NCBI GenBank assembly: GCA_050948825.1 | Contig: JBMNEO010000003.1 | Location: 434,001 to 498,000 of the forward strand | Direction of reading: 5' to 3' | DNA from: DUQX01 sp050948825 | Lineage (GTDB): Bacteria > Bacillota > Dethiobacteria > DTU022 > UBA8154 | DNA length: 64,000 nucleotides | Shown: positions 1 through 7,977 of the stretch, piece by piece | Position numbering within the stretch: position 1 is the stretch's first letter | Layout: each line of letters opens with the position of its first letter | Notes under the pieces: generated by a model | Told to the model about the DNA's origin: nothing | The model's database searches: none | The model's input: only the letters and a program-made list of their open reading frames with translations | Position numbers and translations under genes: made by a program

Positions 1-27
1 TTCCATTGCCAAACAATTACTTTTCAT
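1..27 (-). CDS. 5' end of an unidentified gene, cut by the window edge
   Basis: Only nine codons are inside the window (MKSNCLAME on the minus strand). An AAGGAG Shine-Dalgarno sequence at 37-42 sits nine bases upstream of the ATG at 27, which is why I accept it as a start. It is co-directional with the DUF2179 gene that ends at 127 and may be in the same transcript. The product cannot be told from nine residues. Confidence 0.45.
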
Positions 28-126
28 TCTAAAAAGCTCCTTCCCTAATGTATCCCTGCCACTTTTTGCATGCATTCCATTACATAATCAACGTATACGA
101 TACGCACTGTTAAAACCTCAAGATAG

Positions 127-648
127 TTATTTTGCTTTCCTTTTTGGAAAAAAACCGCCAATTATTTTCCTGGTGTCAGTGACTGAAACGAAAGCTTTCT
201 TATCCTCGGAATTGATTACTTTCATTATTTTAGGCAGATCGCGTCTTTTAAGCAGCACATTAAGAATATTATGAGCCCCATCTCTACCGTATCCTTCGAG
301 GGAAGTCACGCCAAAACCTTCACTCCTTAACTTTCGCTGCAAATCTTCAAATTTTTCTAAGGAGATTATTTGAACGTTAACGTAACCCAGCGCAATTCGC
401 TCTTCGATATAACTGCCGATATAAGTTCCCACTCCGAATCCTGCCGCATACAACAGTATACTTGAAGGGCTGTTGATATTTCTCACTACTTCAGTCAAAG
501 CAATAATGTAAAGACCTGATTCAAGAAAACCAATCAAAGAAGCCGATAAGCTTTGCCCGCGCATTATTAAAAGTATCCTAAAAGTCGCCAGGGACATATC
601 AATTACCCTGGCGAAAAAAATAAAGAGTCCACTAAATAATAATGGCAT
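127..648 (-). CDS. DUF2179/DUF5698 membrane protein (UPF0316, YebE-like)
   Basis: This is a 173-residue membrane protein of the UPF0316 type. Three hydrophobic segments fill the first ~90 residues, including a FARVIDMSLATFRILLIMRG stretch typical of the family. A soluble C-terminal DUF2179 domain follows, with GYGRDG and a closing VSVTDTRKIIGGFFP. The reading frame stays open to 723, but I place the start at the ATG at 648 because AGGAGG (657-662) lies eight bases upstream; the 25 extra residues have no ribosome site and are not family-like. The DUF2179 domain resembles the soluble domain of YitT-type proteins and may bind a small ligand; no reaction is established. It is divergent from the por operon. 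Confidence 0.85.
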   Translation of the reverse strand: MPLLFSGLFIFFARVIDMSLATFRILLIMRGQSLSASLIGFLESGLYIIALTEVVRNINSPSSILLYAAGFGVGTYIGSYIEERIALGYVNVQIISLEKFEDLQRKLRSEGFGVTSLEGYGRDGAHNILNVLLKRRDLPKIMKVINSEDKKAFVSVTDTRKIIGGFFPKRKAK

Positions 649-723
649 CTTTCCTTCCTCCTTAATAATCCCTTCACTCAGCTGCTGCCGCAACTTATCT
701 TTTTCTTTTATTAAGTTTAACAA

Positions 724-1130
724 CTGTTATTGTGGAAGTCAACAAAATGCTTTGCTTAGAATTGGAACGGGAAACAGCTTTTCCCCAGGGAAAATTTTGA
801 ATTTATAAACTTCCTGGCTTAAGGAAGAATTTTGTGTTTAGATATAGTATTATTTAATTATCTATGTTAAAATGTTAAATAAAATAACTGCTTTTCTTAC
901 AGATACCATTTATCAACACTCTGATTAATGGTTTTTTTGTCTCAGCCAAAATCACGAATAATGGGGAAAAAGATAATTCCGGCAATCACCCTAATTTTCT
1001 TTAAATATAGTCTGGTGATATGCTTTATTTTATGCCTTCGTAAAACTTTAATTTGGTCAAGATAAAACGGATAAAAGTTTCCCCAAGCTAAAGTGCTACA
1101 AAAGAGCAATTATTTAGGAGGTGCCTTTTT
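724..1130. other. Intergenic region between divergent genes
   Basis: This 407-base AT-rich stretch separates the minus-strand DUF2179 gene from the plus-strand por operon and should hold both promoters. I see no promoter with two convincing hexamers. A weak plus-strand hairpin (ACCATT 905-910 with AATGGT 927-932) followed by seven T could be an attenuator or chance. The por ribosome site AGGAGGTG lies just before 1131. Confidence 0.5.
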
Positions 1131-1706
1131 ATGGCAAAAGATGTTATGGAAATTCGCTGGCATGCCAGGGGAGGCCAGGGCGCTGTGACGGCAGCAAAAA
1201 CACTGGCAGAGATGTCCCTCACTAAAGATATGTATTTTCAGGCTTTCCCCGAATACGGACCAGAAAGAATGGGCGCACCCATTCAATGCTTCAATCGTAT
1301 AAGCAAAAAGAAAATCTCAACTTACTGCGGTATTACTCAACCGGATATTGCCGTGGTTGTAGACTCATCGCTGCTGGGCGTAGTTGATATTACCGCAGGG
1401 ATCAGCAACGACGGTATTATTATCGTGAACAGCACCGAAAAACCGCAAACAATTCGGAAAAAGCTCAACCTAAACGGTCAAAAGTTGTTCGTTGTTGATG
1501 CGACCCATATTTCGTTAAAATCGCTGGGACGTTTTATGCCCAATATACCTATGTTGGGAGCCGTGCTAAAAGTTACAGGCCTCCTGGAAAAAGAAGAGGC
1601 GGTAGATTTTTTAAAGGAATCCTTCGGCAAAAAATTTCCGGCGAAGGTAGTTGAAAATAATATAAAAGCTTTAGAAGAAGCCTTTGGGGAGGTGAAAGGC
1701 GAATGA
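1131..1706 (+). CDS. porC: 2-oxoacid:ferredoxin oxidoreductase, gamma subunit
   Basis: The 191-residue gamma subunit belongs to a four-subunit pyruvate (or related 2-oxoacid):ferredoxin oxidoreductase, which oxidatively decarboxylates the 2-oxoacid to an acyl-CoA and passes electrons to ferredoxin in the cytoplasm. The family signature is near the N-terminus: IRWHARGGQGAVTAAKTLAE, then FPEYGPERMGAPIQ. Length is normal. AGGAGGTG precedes the ATG. It is the first gene of the order gamma-delta-alpha-beta and overlaps the next gene by four bases (ATGA). Which 2-oxoacid is used cannot be decided by eye; pyruvate is the default for this subunit order. Confidence 0.93.
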   Translation: MAKDVMEIRWHARGGQGAVTAAKTLAEMSLTKDMYFQAFPEYGPERMGAPIQCFNRISKKKISTYCGITQPDIAVVVDSSLLGVVDITAGISNDGIIIVNSTEKPQTIRKKLNLNGQKLFVVDATHISLKSLGRFMPNIPMLGAVLKVTGLLEKEEAVDFLKESFGKKFPAKVVENNIKALEEAFGEVKGE

Positions 1707-2014
1707 GTTGGGATATCAAAGATATTCAGCAATGGAGTTGGAGAAAACATCCACCCGGTGCCCTAATCAAAGATCCCGGCAACTCTCGCAAGTTTAAAAC
1801 AGGAAGCTGGCGCACTTTTCGGCCTGTGCGCAATGAAGAAAAATGCAGCCAGTGTCTCATCTGTTTTGTTTACTGTCCTGACAGCGCAATCCTGATCAAA
1901 GATGAAAAAGTCATCGGAATAGATTATGATTTTTGTAAAGGCTGCGGTATCTGTGCTGCAGAATGTCCGCTTGACGCTATCCAGATGATTGACGAATCGG
2001 AACTTCAAAAATAA
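1703..2014 (+). CDS. porD: 2-oxoacid:ferredoxin oxidoreductase, delta subunit (2x[4Fe-4S])
   Basis: This 103-residue ferredoxin-like subunit carries the electron path of the oxidoreductase. Two classical cluster motifs are visible: CSQCLICFVYCP and CKGCGICAAECP, each CxxCxxCxxxCP, so two [4Fe-4S] clusters are expected. The N-terminal ~45 residues (W-rich, GALIKDPGNSRKFKTGSWRT) are typical of PorD. It is translationally coupled to the gamma gene by an ATGA overlap and lies 30 bases before the alpha subunit start. Confidence 0.95.
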   Translation: MSWDIKDIQQWSWRKHPPGALIKDPGNSRKFKTGSWRTFRPVRNEEKCSQCLICFVYCPDSAILIKDEKVIGIDYDFCKGCGICAAECPLDAIQMIDESELQK

Positions 2015-2044
2015 GCGGCAAATTAAATGAAAGGAGGCAATTAT

Positions 2045-3304
2045 ATGGCCACAAGCAACAAAGTAATCAATAACCAAACAAAACAAGGTATATTAAACGG
2101 CAATAAAATTGTCATAAACAACAAAGCCCTGGCTATAGTCGGAACCGATGCTGTATCGGAAGCTATGCGGCAAATAAATCCGGATGTGGTAGCAGCATAC
2201 CCCATTACGCCTCAAACTGCAATAGTTGAAACCTTTTCACAGCTGGTAGCAGATGGGGTTGTAAAAACCCACCTGGTGGCGGTAGAAAGTGAGCATAGCG
2301 CAATGAGCGCTACTATCGGTGCCTCTGCCGCAGGCTCACGGGTGATGACCTGCACATCCTCTCAGGGCCTGGCCTACATGTGGGAGTTGCTTCATATAGC
2401 ATCCGGTTTAAGATTGCCCATAGTTATGCCCAATGTTAACCGCACCCTCTCGGCACCGATCAATATTCACTGTGACCACAGTGACAGCATGGGAGCAAGG
2501 GATGCAAGCTGGATTCAGCTTTTCTCAGAAAATGCACAGGAAGCTTATGATAATACCCTTCAGGCAGTCCGTATTGCAGAAAATCCTGATGTTCTTTTAC
2601 CGGTAATGGTACTTTTAGACGGCTTTATTATTTCTCATTCTATCGATAGGGTCGAAATAATTGATGACGAAGCTGTTTCTAACTTTGTCGGCGAATTTAA
2701 TCCGCCATATTCCCTTCTGGATCCAAAGAACCCTGTTACTGTAGGAGCTTTTGACAGCCTTTACGGTTACTTTTTTGAGTTTAAGCGCCAGCAGGAAGAA
2801 GCTATGTCAAATGCTGTTAATGTTATTAAAGATGTTGGGCAGGAATATGAAAAAATATCCGGCCGCTCTTACGGGCTTTTTGAGAGCGTAGGGATGGAAG
2901 ATGCAGAGTTTGCCTTTGTTGCCATGGGTTCGGCAGCAGGAACTATACGTCATTTAGTAGAGGAAATGCGCTCCAGGGGAATTCCAGTCGGAATGATTAA
3001 ATTACGTGTTTTCCGGCCTTTCCCGGCAAAAGAACTTGCAGAAGCTCTTTCAGGCCTCAAAGCAGTAGCTGTTTTCGACCGTTCCAATACCTTTGCCGGA
3101 AATATGGGGGGGCCGGTTTTTATCGAACTTCGTTCTTCTTTATATGATCTGCAGCAACGCCCCTTAATGATTAACTATATTTATGGCCTGGGTGGCCGCG
3201 ACCTTTCTATCGAACTCATCAATAAAGCTGCCGGTGAACTAGGCGAGGCAGCCCGTAGCGGTCAAGTAAAACAAACCGTCAACTATTTGGGGTTACGAGA
3301 ATAG
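2045..3304 (+). CDS. porA: 2-oxoacid:ferredoxin oxidoreductase, alpha subunit
   Basis: The alpha subunit (419 residues) contributes the pyrimidine-binding side of the thiamine diphosphate site and the transketolase C-terminal domain. The hallmark AAYPITPQT motif is near residue 50 and the conserved ESEHSAMSATIGASAAGSR follows. A late domain with VFDRSNTFAGNMGGPV matches the family. The frame is open from 2027, but AGGAGG at 2032-2037 points to the ATG at 2045. It follows porD and precedes porB by 14 bases in one operon. Confidence 0.94.
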   Translation: MATSNKVINNQTKQGILNGNKIVINNKALAIVGTDAVSEAMRQINPDVVAAYPITPQTAIVETFSQLVADGVVKTHLVAVESEHSAMSATIGASAAGSRVMTCTSSQGLAYMWELLHIASGLRLPIVMPNVNRTLSAPINIHCDHSDSMGARDASWIQLFSENAQEAYDNTLQAVRIAENPDVLLPVMVLLDGFIISHSIDRVEIIDDEAVSNFVGEFNPPYSLLDPKNPVTVGAFDSLYGYFFEFKRQQEEAMSNAVNVIKDVGQEYEKISGRSYGLFESVGMEDAEFAFVAMGSAAGTIRHLVEEMRSRGIPVGMIKLRVFRPFPAKELAEALSGLKAVAVFDRSNTFAGNMGGPVFIELRSSLYDLQQRPLMINYIYGLGGRDLSIELINKAAGELGEAARSGQVKQTVNYLGLRE

Positions 3305-3318
3305 GAGGTGAAAATATT

Positions 3319-4281
3319 TTGTCAGCCAATATAACGGAACAAAAAATGTCTACCAAATTAAAAGATCTGGTAAAAAAACCCGAGATCCTCACGGGGGGAC
3401 ACCGCCTGTGTGCAGGATGCGGAGCACCGATTGCTGTCAGGCAAATACTCCTGGGAGCACCGGATAATGTTCAACTGGTTGTAGCAAATCCTACAGGATG
3501 CCTGGAAGTTTCTACTACCATTTATCCTTACACTTCCTGGAATGCCTCCTATGTGCACTGTGCTTTTGAAAATGCCGCCGCTACTTTAAGCGGGGTGGAA
3601 ACCGCATATAATTCTTTAAAAGAGCAGGGTAAAATAAAAGAAGATTACCGTTTTATTGCTTTTGGGGGTGACGGCGGGACTTACGATATCGGGCTCCAGT
3701 CCCTCTCAGGCGCATTGGAAAGAGGGCACCGCCTGATTTATGTCTGTTATAACAACGAAGCATATATGAACACGGGTATCCAGCGCTCTGGGGCCACTCC
3801 CAAGGGAAGCTGGACAACAACCAGCCCGCACGGCAGCAATAGTACCGGCAAAAAAGAGAACCGCAAGGATCTTACCGCTATTGCCGCCGCCCATAATATT
3901 CCCTATGTGGCTCAGGCTTCAATCAGCCACTGGAAAGATCTGGTGCGCAAAGCCCAGAAAGCTTTTGCCGCTGACGGACCGGTTTTTATCAATGTGCTCT
4001 CTCCCTGCCATCGCGGCTGGCGTTTCCCCATGGAGAACACCGTAGAAATAGCCAGGATGGCCGTCCAGTCCTGTGTCTGGCCGCTTTTTGAAGTAGAAAA
4101 CGGCAAATGGAACCTGACAACCAAGGTACCAAAGAGAATATCTGTTGAGGAATATTTGAAACCGCAAGGCCGTTTTGCGCACTTATTTAAAGAAAAGAAT
4201 AAAGAAACCCTGGCATTATTGCAGGAAAATGTAGATGCTGAATGGGAAAAACTGCTTCAGCTATGCGGAGAAAAAGAATAA
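3319..4281 (+). CDS. porB: 2-oxoacid:ferredoxin oxidoreductase, beta subunit (ThDP and [4Fe-4S])
   Basis: The beta subunit (320 residues) binds thiamine diphosphate and the proximal [4Fe-4S] cluster. The ThDP/Mg motif is GGDGGTYDIGLQ (residues ~116-127) with NNEAYMNTG about 20 residues on. Four cysteines at expected places are C31 and C34 (CAGCGAP), C61 (PTGC) and C230 (SPCHRGW). I take the TTG at 3319 as start because AGGAGGTG (3303-3310) is eight bases upstream; an in-frame ATG at 3346 lacks a ribosome site. It is the last gene of the operon and is followed by a strong terminator. Confidence 0.95.
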   Translation: MSANITEQKMSTKLKDLVKKPEILTGGHRLCAGCGAPIAVRQILLGAPDNVQLVVANPTGCLEVSTTIYPYTSWNASYVHCAFENAAATLSGVETAYNSLKEQGKIKEDYRFIAFGGDGGTYDIGLQSLSGALERGHRLIYVCYNNEAYMNTGIQRSGATPKGSWTTTSPHGSNSTGKKENRKDLTAIAAAHNIPYVAQASISHWKDLVRKAQKAFAADGPVFINVLSPCHRGWRFPMENTVEIARMAVQSCVWPLFEVENGKWNLTTKVPKRISVEEYLKPQGRFAHLFKEKNKETLALLQENVDAEWEKLLQLCGEKE

Positions 4282-4300
4282 AGCACCATACAATCATTGA

Positions 4301-4332
4301 GGAGGAGGGATAAAAAGCCCTCCTCCTTTTTT
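4301..4332 (+). terminator. Rho-independent terminator of the por operon
   Basis: A perfect nine-base stem GGAGGAGGG (4301-4309) with CCCTCCTCC (4318-4326) and an eight-base loop is followed directly by six T (4327-4332), 20 bases after the porB stop. Confidence 0.95.
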
Positions 4333-4650
4333 ACGATGCTGTAGAAGTCAAGCAACCTCAACGGGGTCCCAGCCTTCATGACCATACTCGAATATATTGG
4401 ACGCCATTTGTCGGGCCATTCCATTGGACTGTCCCGAACAGGCCAGGCCATGTATAAGCCCCTTATCTCCATCCGTTTTTTCAGGAGACAATGCCGAAGA
4501 AGTAAATTTGTATCGTCGTCATCACTGCAGGTTGATACATTTCTGAAGGATTTTCCCTCCCCATTGGCGAACTTTTCCTTATGGGATAATGACTCAGCCC
4601 TACTTAAAATAATTGTTTATAAAATAATAGAAAAGCAAGGAGTGAACCCC

Positions 4651-5121
4651 ATGACTGACAGGGAAATATTAGAACTTATAGCTACACAAGTTGGCAAGCT
4701 TACAACACAGGTTGACACACTTAATAATCAATTTGACACGCTTAATAATCAATTTGATACGCTTACCAATCAAGTTGATACGCTTACCAATCAATTTGAC
4801 ACGCTTACCAATCAAGTTGATACACTTACCAATCAATTTGACACGCTTACCAATCAAGTTGATACACTTACCAATCAAGTTGATACGATTACCAATCAAG
4901 TTGATACGATTACCAATCAAGTTGATACACTTACCAAAGACATGGCTGAAATAAAGCCCAGGCTAACATCTATTGAAAACACTGTTATAAGAATCGAAAA
5001 CGACCATGGACAAAAACTTGGAGTACTATTTGATGGGTACAAGCTTAACTCAGAAAAGCTGGAACGTATTGAAGCTGCCGTAGCTAAACACGAAGATATT
5101 ATTACAAAAAGATTAAAATAG
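4651..5121 (+). CDS. Heptad-repeat coiled-coil protein of unknown function
   Basis: I do not recognise a named family. From the ATG at 4651 (AAGGAG upstream) the 156-residue product starts MTDREILELIATQVGKLTTQ, runs through eleven near-identical heptads of the type QVDTLTN or QFDTLTN, and ends in a non-repetitive ~60-residue tail (EIKPRLTSIENTVIRIENDH, then LFDGYKLNSEKLERIEAAVA). V/F and L/I fall at a and d positions, giving a long parallel coiled coil with no signal peptide or membrane segment. V and F alternate regularly in the middle heptads. Clostridial genomes hold related proteins with variable heptad numbers (recalled, not searched). The frame is open from 4378, but the upstream part lacks a ribosome site and looks non-coding. 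Confidence 0.8.
   Translation: MTDREILELIATQVGKLTTQVDTLNNQFDTLNNQFDTLTNQVDTLTNQFDTLTNQVDTLTNQFDTLTNQVDTLTNQVDTITNQVDTITNQVDTLTKDMAEIKPRLTSIENTVIRIENDHGQKLGVLFDGYKLNSEKLERIEAAVAKHEDIITKRLK
4708..4938 (+). repeat. Eleven tandem 21-bp units inside the heptad gene
   Basis: The region is exactly 11 x 21 bases, each unit encoding one heptad (Q-V/F-D-T-L/I-N/T-N). Inner units are almost identical at the DNA level (core CTTACCAATCAA), so copy number should change by slippage or recombination without breaking the frame. The repeats also keep other frames and the complementary strand open, producing false reading frames there. Confidence 0.95.
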
Positions 5122-5472
5122 CTACAGTTTTAGAACAGTAAATTGCTATAAAATGGTATTACGATGACTCGCCCGATAACTATCCCCCAGACATAACATG
5201 TCCCACCTCAACAAATGTTCGCCACCCCCTATAGCTATCTTAAATATCTTATCAGATAATTTCCAGGTTATGGGGAATAACATACATTTTTATGATGAGA
5301 TTCATGGAAATAAAATTTGTAATATTTTAAATATTATCATTAACTATCCGGCAACTCTTTTAATTGCAGCAAATCATCAAGCATTTCATATCCTTGATCA
5401 TTAAATACTTAAGTCCGTTCATCACCCTCGATCTTCACAGAAATAAGACCCACAACCTGTCCGGCCCTCTTT
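5122..5472. other. Intergenic region, nothing recognised
   Basis: This AT-rich stretch follows the heptad gene. A 68-codon plus-strand frame at 5198-5404 has no ribosome site and no family resemblance, so I do not call it. On the minus strand a 24-codon frame (stop at 5409-5411, MTFRKRAGQVVGLISVKIEG...) begins inside the end of the small gene at 5473-5643 and may be its frame-shifted tail. Confidence 0.4.
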
Positions 5473-5643
5473 CTAAATGTCATAGGTCACCGTAAATTCC
5501 GTGCCGTATGATTCTTGAATGAAATCCAGTTTATTGAGGTGAACTGTGCGGATGAAATTAAAAATATTGAATTTAACCTGATCTTCAATACTTAAATATC
5601 CAGCTTTGATCATTCTTTTTAGTTCTAATTCCGAATACTTCAT
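5473..5643 (-). CDS. Small hypothetical protein (56 aa)
   Basis: A 56-residue frame (MKYSELELKRMIKAGYLSIE...) lies 29 bases downstream of the pRiA4b-like gene on the same strand. Charged and amphipathic composition looks protein-like, and there is no membrane segment. The ribosome site is poor (a G-run about eight bases upstream). It ends in ...EFTVTYDI, and a second frame (+1) continues RKRAGQVVGLISVKIEG, so the real gene could be longer and frame-shifted. Function unknown; the context suggests it rides with its accessory neighbour. Confidence 0.5.
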   Translation of the reverse strand: MKYSELELKRMIKAGYLSIEDQVKFNIFNFIRTVHLNKLDFIQESYGTEFTVTYDI

Positions 5644-5672
5644 ATCCTAATCCCCCATACTGATACGCCTTA

Positions 5673-6407
5673 TTAGTTCTTCCGATACTTGTCCTCAATG
5701 ATTTTATACCTGTCGTGATTAATTTTATCCCACTCCGTTTTCTTATAGGCAATGTTCTTCAGCAATTCGTTAATCCATGCCGGTTCATATTCTTTAAAGC
5801 CCTGTGAGTCCGCCCATGCCTTCATTTCTTCATGTTCCGGATGCTTTTCGTCCCGGAAAGCTTCCAAAAAATCATAAAATCCTGGGATTCCGCCTACATC
5901 TTCCGGGGGAGCCGTCTCCGCTCCGTCAAGGAGTGTGGGGTAACCGAAGTAATAATCATTTGCGATATCTTCCAGCCTGATGATAAGCTCCCAACCATCC
6001 CCAAAATCATAACGGTAAAGAATCTCTTTATTCTTTTCAAGGTAGCCATCAATCTTCAGCCCTGTGGGTTTACGCACTGTCTCTTGGAGTCTATCCTGAT
6101 AGGCTTTTTCAAACTTGGCCTGCTCCGGAGGCATTGTCTTTAGCCTTTTCTCATATGCTTTTCTGTTCTTTTTGAAATGGAGATGCTCCTGGTAAGCTTC
6201 CTCATCATTGGTTACCCTGATATTTTCTTCTTGTAGGTCAAACTCATAGAGATGATAATCATCGTGAGGGTAGCCACTTTGAAAGTTTGTAATCGTCTGA
6301 ATCACATCATGAAGACGGTTAAATGTGGCACCTGCGGGCATAATGACCCTGCGCCAGATAAGAGGGTCCGAGAATTTGAGTTCGATTTTTACAATATATG
6401 CCTTCAT
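5673..6407 (-). CDS. Plasmid pRiA4b ORF-3-like protein
   Basis: The 244-residue product matches the PRiA4_ORF3 family (PF07929). It opens with MKAYIVKIELKFSDPLIWRR, the typical 'L-x-W-R-R' start, has RLHDVIQTI soon after, and carries the diagnostic YDFGDGWEL and the later LLDGAETAPPEDVGGIPGF. The biochemical role of the family is not established; members are common on plasmids, islands and near mobile genes. AAGGAG lies eight bases upstream of the ATG, and the start overlaps the stop of the upstream gene fragment by four bases. It appears intact, unlike the three fragments upstream of it. Confidence 0.85.
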   Translation of the reverse strand: MKAYIVKIELKFSDPLIWRRVIMPAGATFNRLHDVIQTITNFQSGYPHDDYHLYEFDLQEENIRVTNDEEAYQEHLHFKKNRKAYEKRLKTMPPEQAKFEKAYQDRLQETVRKPTGLKIDGYLEKNKEILYRYDFGDGWELIIRLEDIANDYYFGYPTLLDGAETAPPEDVGGIPGFYDFLEAFRDEKHPEHEEMKAWADSQGFKEYEPAWINELLKNIAYKKTEWDKINHDRYKIIEDKYRKN

Positions 6408-6835
6408 GATTTATTCTCCTTGCTTTCTTTTGCCAGTGTCTGCAGCCGAAGCACCTCATTAATAAACAGTTCAAAAGTTTCGGACTGGATCACGCTTTTC
6501 ACAGGAATGGTGGGATATTTTCCTTCATCCACCATGTATGTCGGCAGCTCTACTTCCGGCAATTGATTAAGCAATTCCCTGAAGGCATGTAACTCCTTGT
6601 CGGGGATGATCCCTTTCATAACCCCAAAGTTTAAGAGAATCCTGCCGGTATCCCCTGAATTTAAAACCGCAAATATATTAAATTTCTTCTTAACCGAATC
6701 TACCGTATGGCTAAAAGATGAGGACGATCTTCCTGTCCCCCACCGGATACCTGATGCATTTTTCTGAGTAAATGCATACAGTTTTTGGATGGTTTCCACC
6801 GCCTCCGGTGTAAGATTGGTAAGTTGCTGAGCATG
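6404..6835 (-). pseudogene. C-terminal fragment of an unidentified gene fused behind a broken hsdM
   Basis: From about 6835 to the stop at 6404 one frame reads QQLTNLTPEAVETIQKLYAF, then RWGTGRSSSSFS and FNIFAVLNSGDTGRILLNFG. The frame is open further upstream than any credible start, and its apparent first methionine is a GTG inside sequence that clearly continues upstream (LTPEA-VETIQ). I read it as the tail of a longer gene whose 5' part was lost when it was joined to the hsdM fragment at ~6823-6835. I do not recognise the domain. Its stop overlaps the start of the pRiA4b-like gene (ATGA), so it may still support coupled translation. Confidence 0.6.
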
Positions 6836-7140
6836 AAATCAAACTCCATGGTCGCATTACCGTCGTTGGACAATGTGGAACCGTAATAAATATTTCCAGC
6901 TTCTTTCCCGTCACCTTTGAGCAAAAGATCCGCTTTGGCGATAGCATAAGTTTCAGGCTGGCTCTCCTGCCCATACAGGTGAACCGAAACCTGTTTATTA
7001 TTCTCTTTGGCAAGCTGGGACAGCCTTTCTTCGGCAATGGTTAGCATTCCCCCCGTGCCGCATGCACCGTCATAACAGAGATACGTGCCATCTTTTATCC
7101 TTAAAAAAGGCTTGTCCGGAGGCATTACACAAAGCGTCAT
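6823..7140 (-). pseudogene. hsdM: Internal fragment of type I restriction methylase HsdM
   Basis: The frame contains the SAM-binding motif I region DGACGTGGMLTIAEERL and LYGQESQPETYAIAKADLLL, both characteristic of HsdM N6-adenine methylases, and runs to EFDFMLSN, where the catalytic NPPY should follow. Instead the sequence becomes NLPILHRRR, a junction with unrelated sequence. The fragment overlaps the end of the preceding frame (to 7070) but in another phase. About 100 residues normally found between the 'SGQAFY' and 'DGTYLLYDGACGTGG' parts of HsdM are missing. The remnant cannot be a working methylase. Confidence 0.8.
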
Positions 7141-7573
7141 TTTGGTTAATTATACCTGCTTCATCCAATGTTTTTTTCATACGCAGCACTTCTTCTTTAG
7201 TATCTTCTAAAACGGCATCCAGCCTTCTGATTACGGTCATGGGTAAAATAACATCCCTATACTTTCCCCGGACGTAAACGTCTCTCAGGCAATCATCGGC
7301 AATGCCCCCTTTATTGGCATAAATCACCCACTGTCTGCTGGTTGCAACAGCCCCCCAGCCGTATCCTGTTAATGTTTGGCTCAACCCCCTTCCATCTTTG
7401 TCATAATCTATCCGATAGATAATCTTCTGGGGTTCAGCTTCTATAAAAGTAAATACTCTTTTCTTTAAGTTAGCCGATTGGAGCAAAAGACCGGAAGCTG
7501 CCATATCAGCAAGCCATTGTTCAGTAGCTATTACATCATAACTCCAAAAGGGCCTAAATACCCGTTTAGCCAT
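7070..7573 (-). pseudogene. DUF2812 N-terminus fused to HsdM N-terminus (chimeric, broken)
   Basis: The first ~90 residues (MAKRVFRPFWSYDVIATEQW, ending SRQWVIYANKG) match the start of DUF2812 proteins, which commonly follow PadR regulators. The next ~70 residues (GIADDCLRDVYVRGKYRDVI, LPMTVIRRLDAVLEDTKEEV, ASGQAFF) are unmistakably the N-terminal part of HsdM. The frame then breaks (KDKRWHVSLL stop) and HsdM continues in another phase. The start at 7573 is secure: GGAGGTG lies just upstream and the gene overlaps the padR stop. The chimera is therefore probably transcribed and translated from the PadR-controlled promoter, though the DUF2812 half is truncated. Confidence 0.8.
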
Positions 7574-7898
7574 GAAAGTTCACCTCCAGGGCTTTAGCGT
7601 TGGCATACAATTTGCCAATGCGAGCAATTTCCGCGCGGATTAATTCTTTACCTATAGGAGTAATTTCGTAGATAGTTTTGCGTTGGTCGTCGGCGTAAAT
7701 TGTGATAATGTTTTCCTTTTGCATTTTAGATAGCGTGCCATAAACAGTGCCGGAGCCAAGTTTAATTCTGCCTTCGGTTAGTTCTTCTACAAACTTAATT
7801 ATTCCATAGCCGTGGCGAGGCTCTGATAAGGACAGCAAAATATAAAAGGCGGTTTCCGTCATGGGCATATAAGCTTTCTTCACTTTCTCAGCATTCAT
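7566..7898 (-). CDS. PadR family transcriptional regulator
   Basis: The 110-residue protein is a PadR-type winged helix: MTETAFYILLSLSEPRHGYG, then LGSGTVYGTLSKMQKENII and YEITPIGKELIRAEI, which are the recognition helix and wing of the family. Normal length for the short (subfamily 2) PadR proteins. I start it at the ATG at 7898 (GGGAGG ten bases upstream) rather than the GTG at 7928, which would lie inside the operator. A promoter and an interrupted palindrome directly upstream (7922-7977) suggest autorepression. PadR plus DUF2812 is a common pair; here the partner is truncated by the hsdM fusion. Confidence 0.9.
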   Translation of the reverse strand: MNAEKVKKAYMPMTETAFYILLSLSEPRHGYGIIKFVEELTEGRIKLGSGTVYGTLSKMQKENIITIYADDQRKTIYEITPIGKELIRAEIARIGKLYANAKALEVNFHG

Positions 7899-7921
7899 TT
7901 CCCACCCGCCTCCCGAATTAT

Positions 7922-7977
7922 ATGTCACAGTGTGACTGTCACATCTTGACTATATCACACCAGGACATAAAAGGCAA
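7922..7977 (-). promoter_or_regulatory. padR promoter with PadR-type operator
   Basis: Minus-strand -35 TTGCCT (7977-7972) and -10 TATAGT (7954-7949) are 17 bases apart. Immediately downstream, at 7944-7922, lies an interrupted palindrome whose arms read ATGTxACAGT and ACTGTxACAT around a three-base centre. ATGT...ACAT ends are the usual PadR operator form. The operator would cover the transcription start, consistent with autorepression. Confidence 0.75.

Noticed and set aside
4378..4650. Upstream extension of the heptad gene and an opposing frame at 4257-4472
   Set aside because: No ribosome site, no family resemblance; AAGGAG supports the ATG at 4651. A transposase remnant was considered but nothing firm was seen.
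4708..4938. CRISPR-like tandem repeat
   Set aside because: Units are contiguous 21-mers without spacers and in frame with a coiled-coil gene.
4691..4954. Long frames in other phases and on the minus strand (4669-4920) across the heptad repeat
   Set aside because: They are by-products of the 21-bp repeat: every phase stays open and gives repetitive RLPIKLI-like peptides with no ribosome site.
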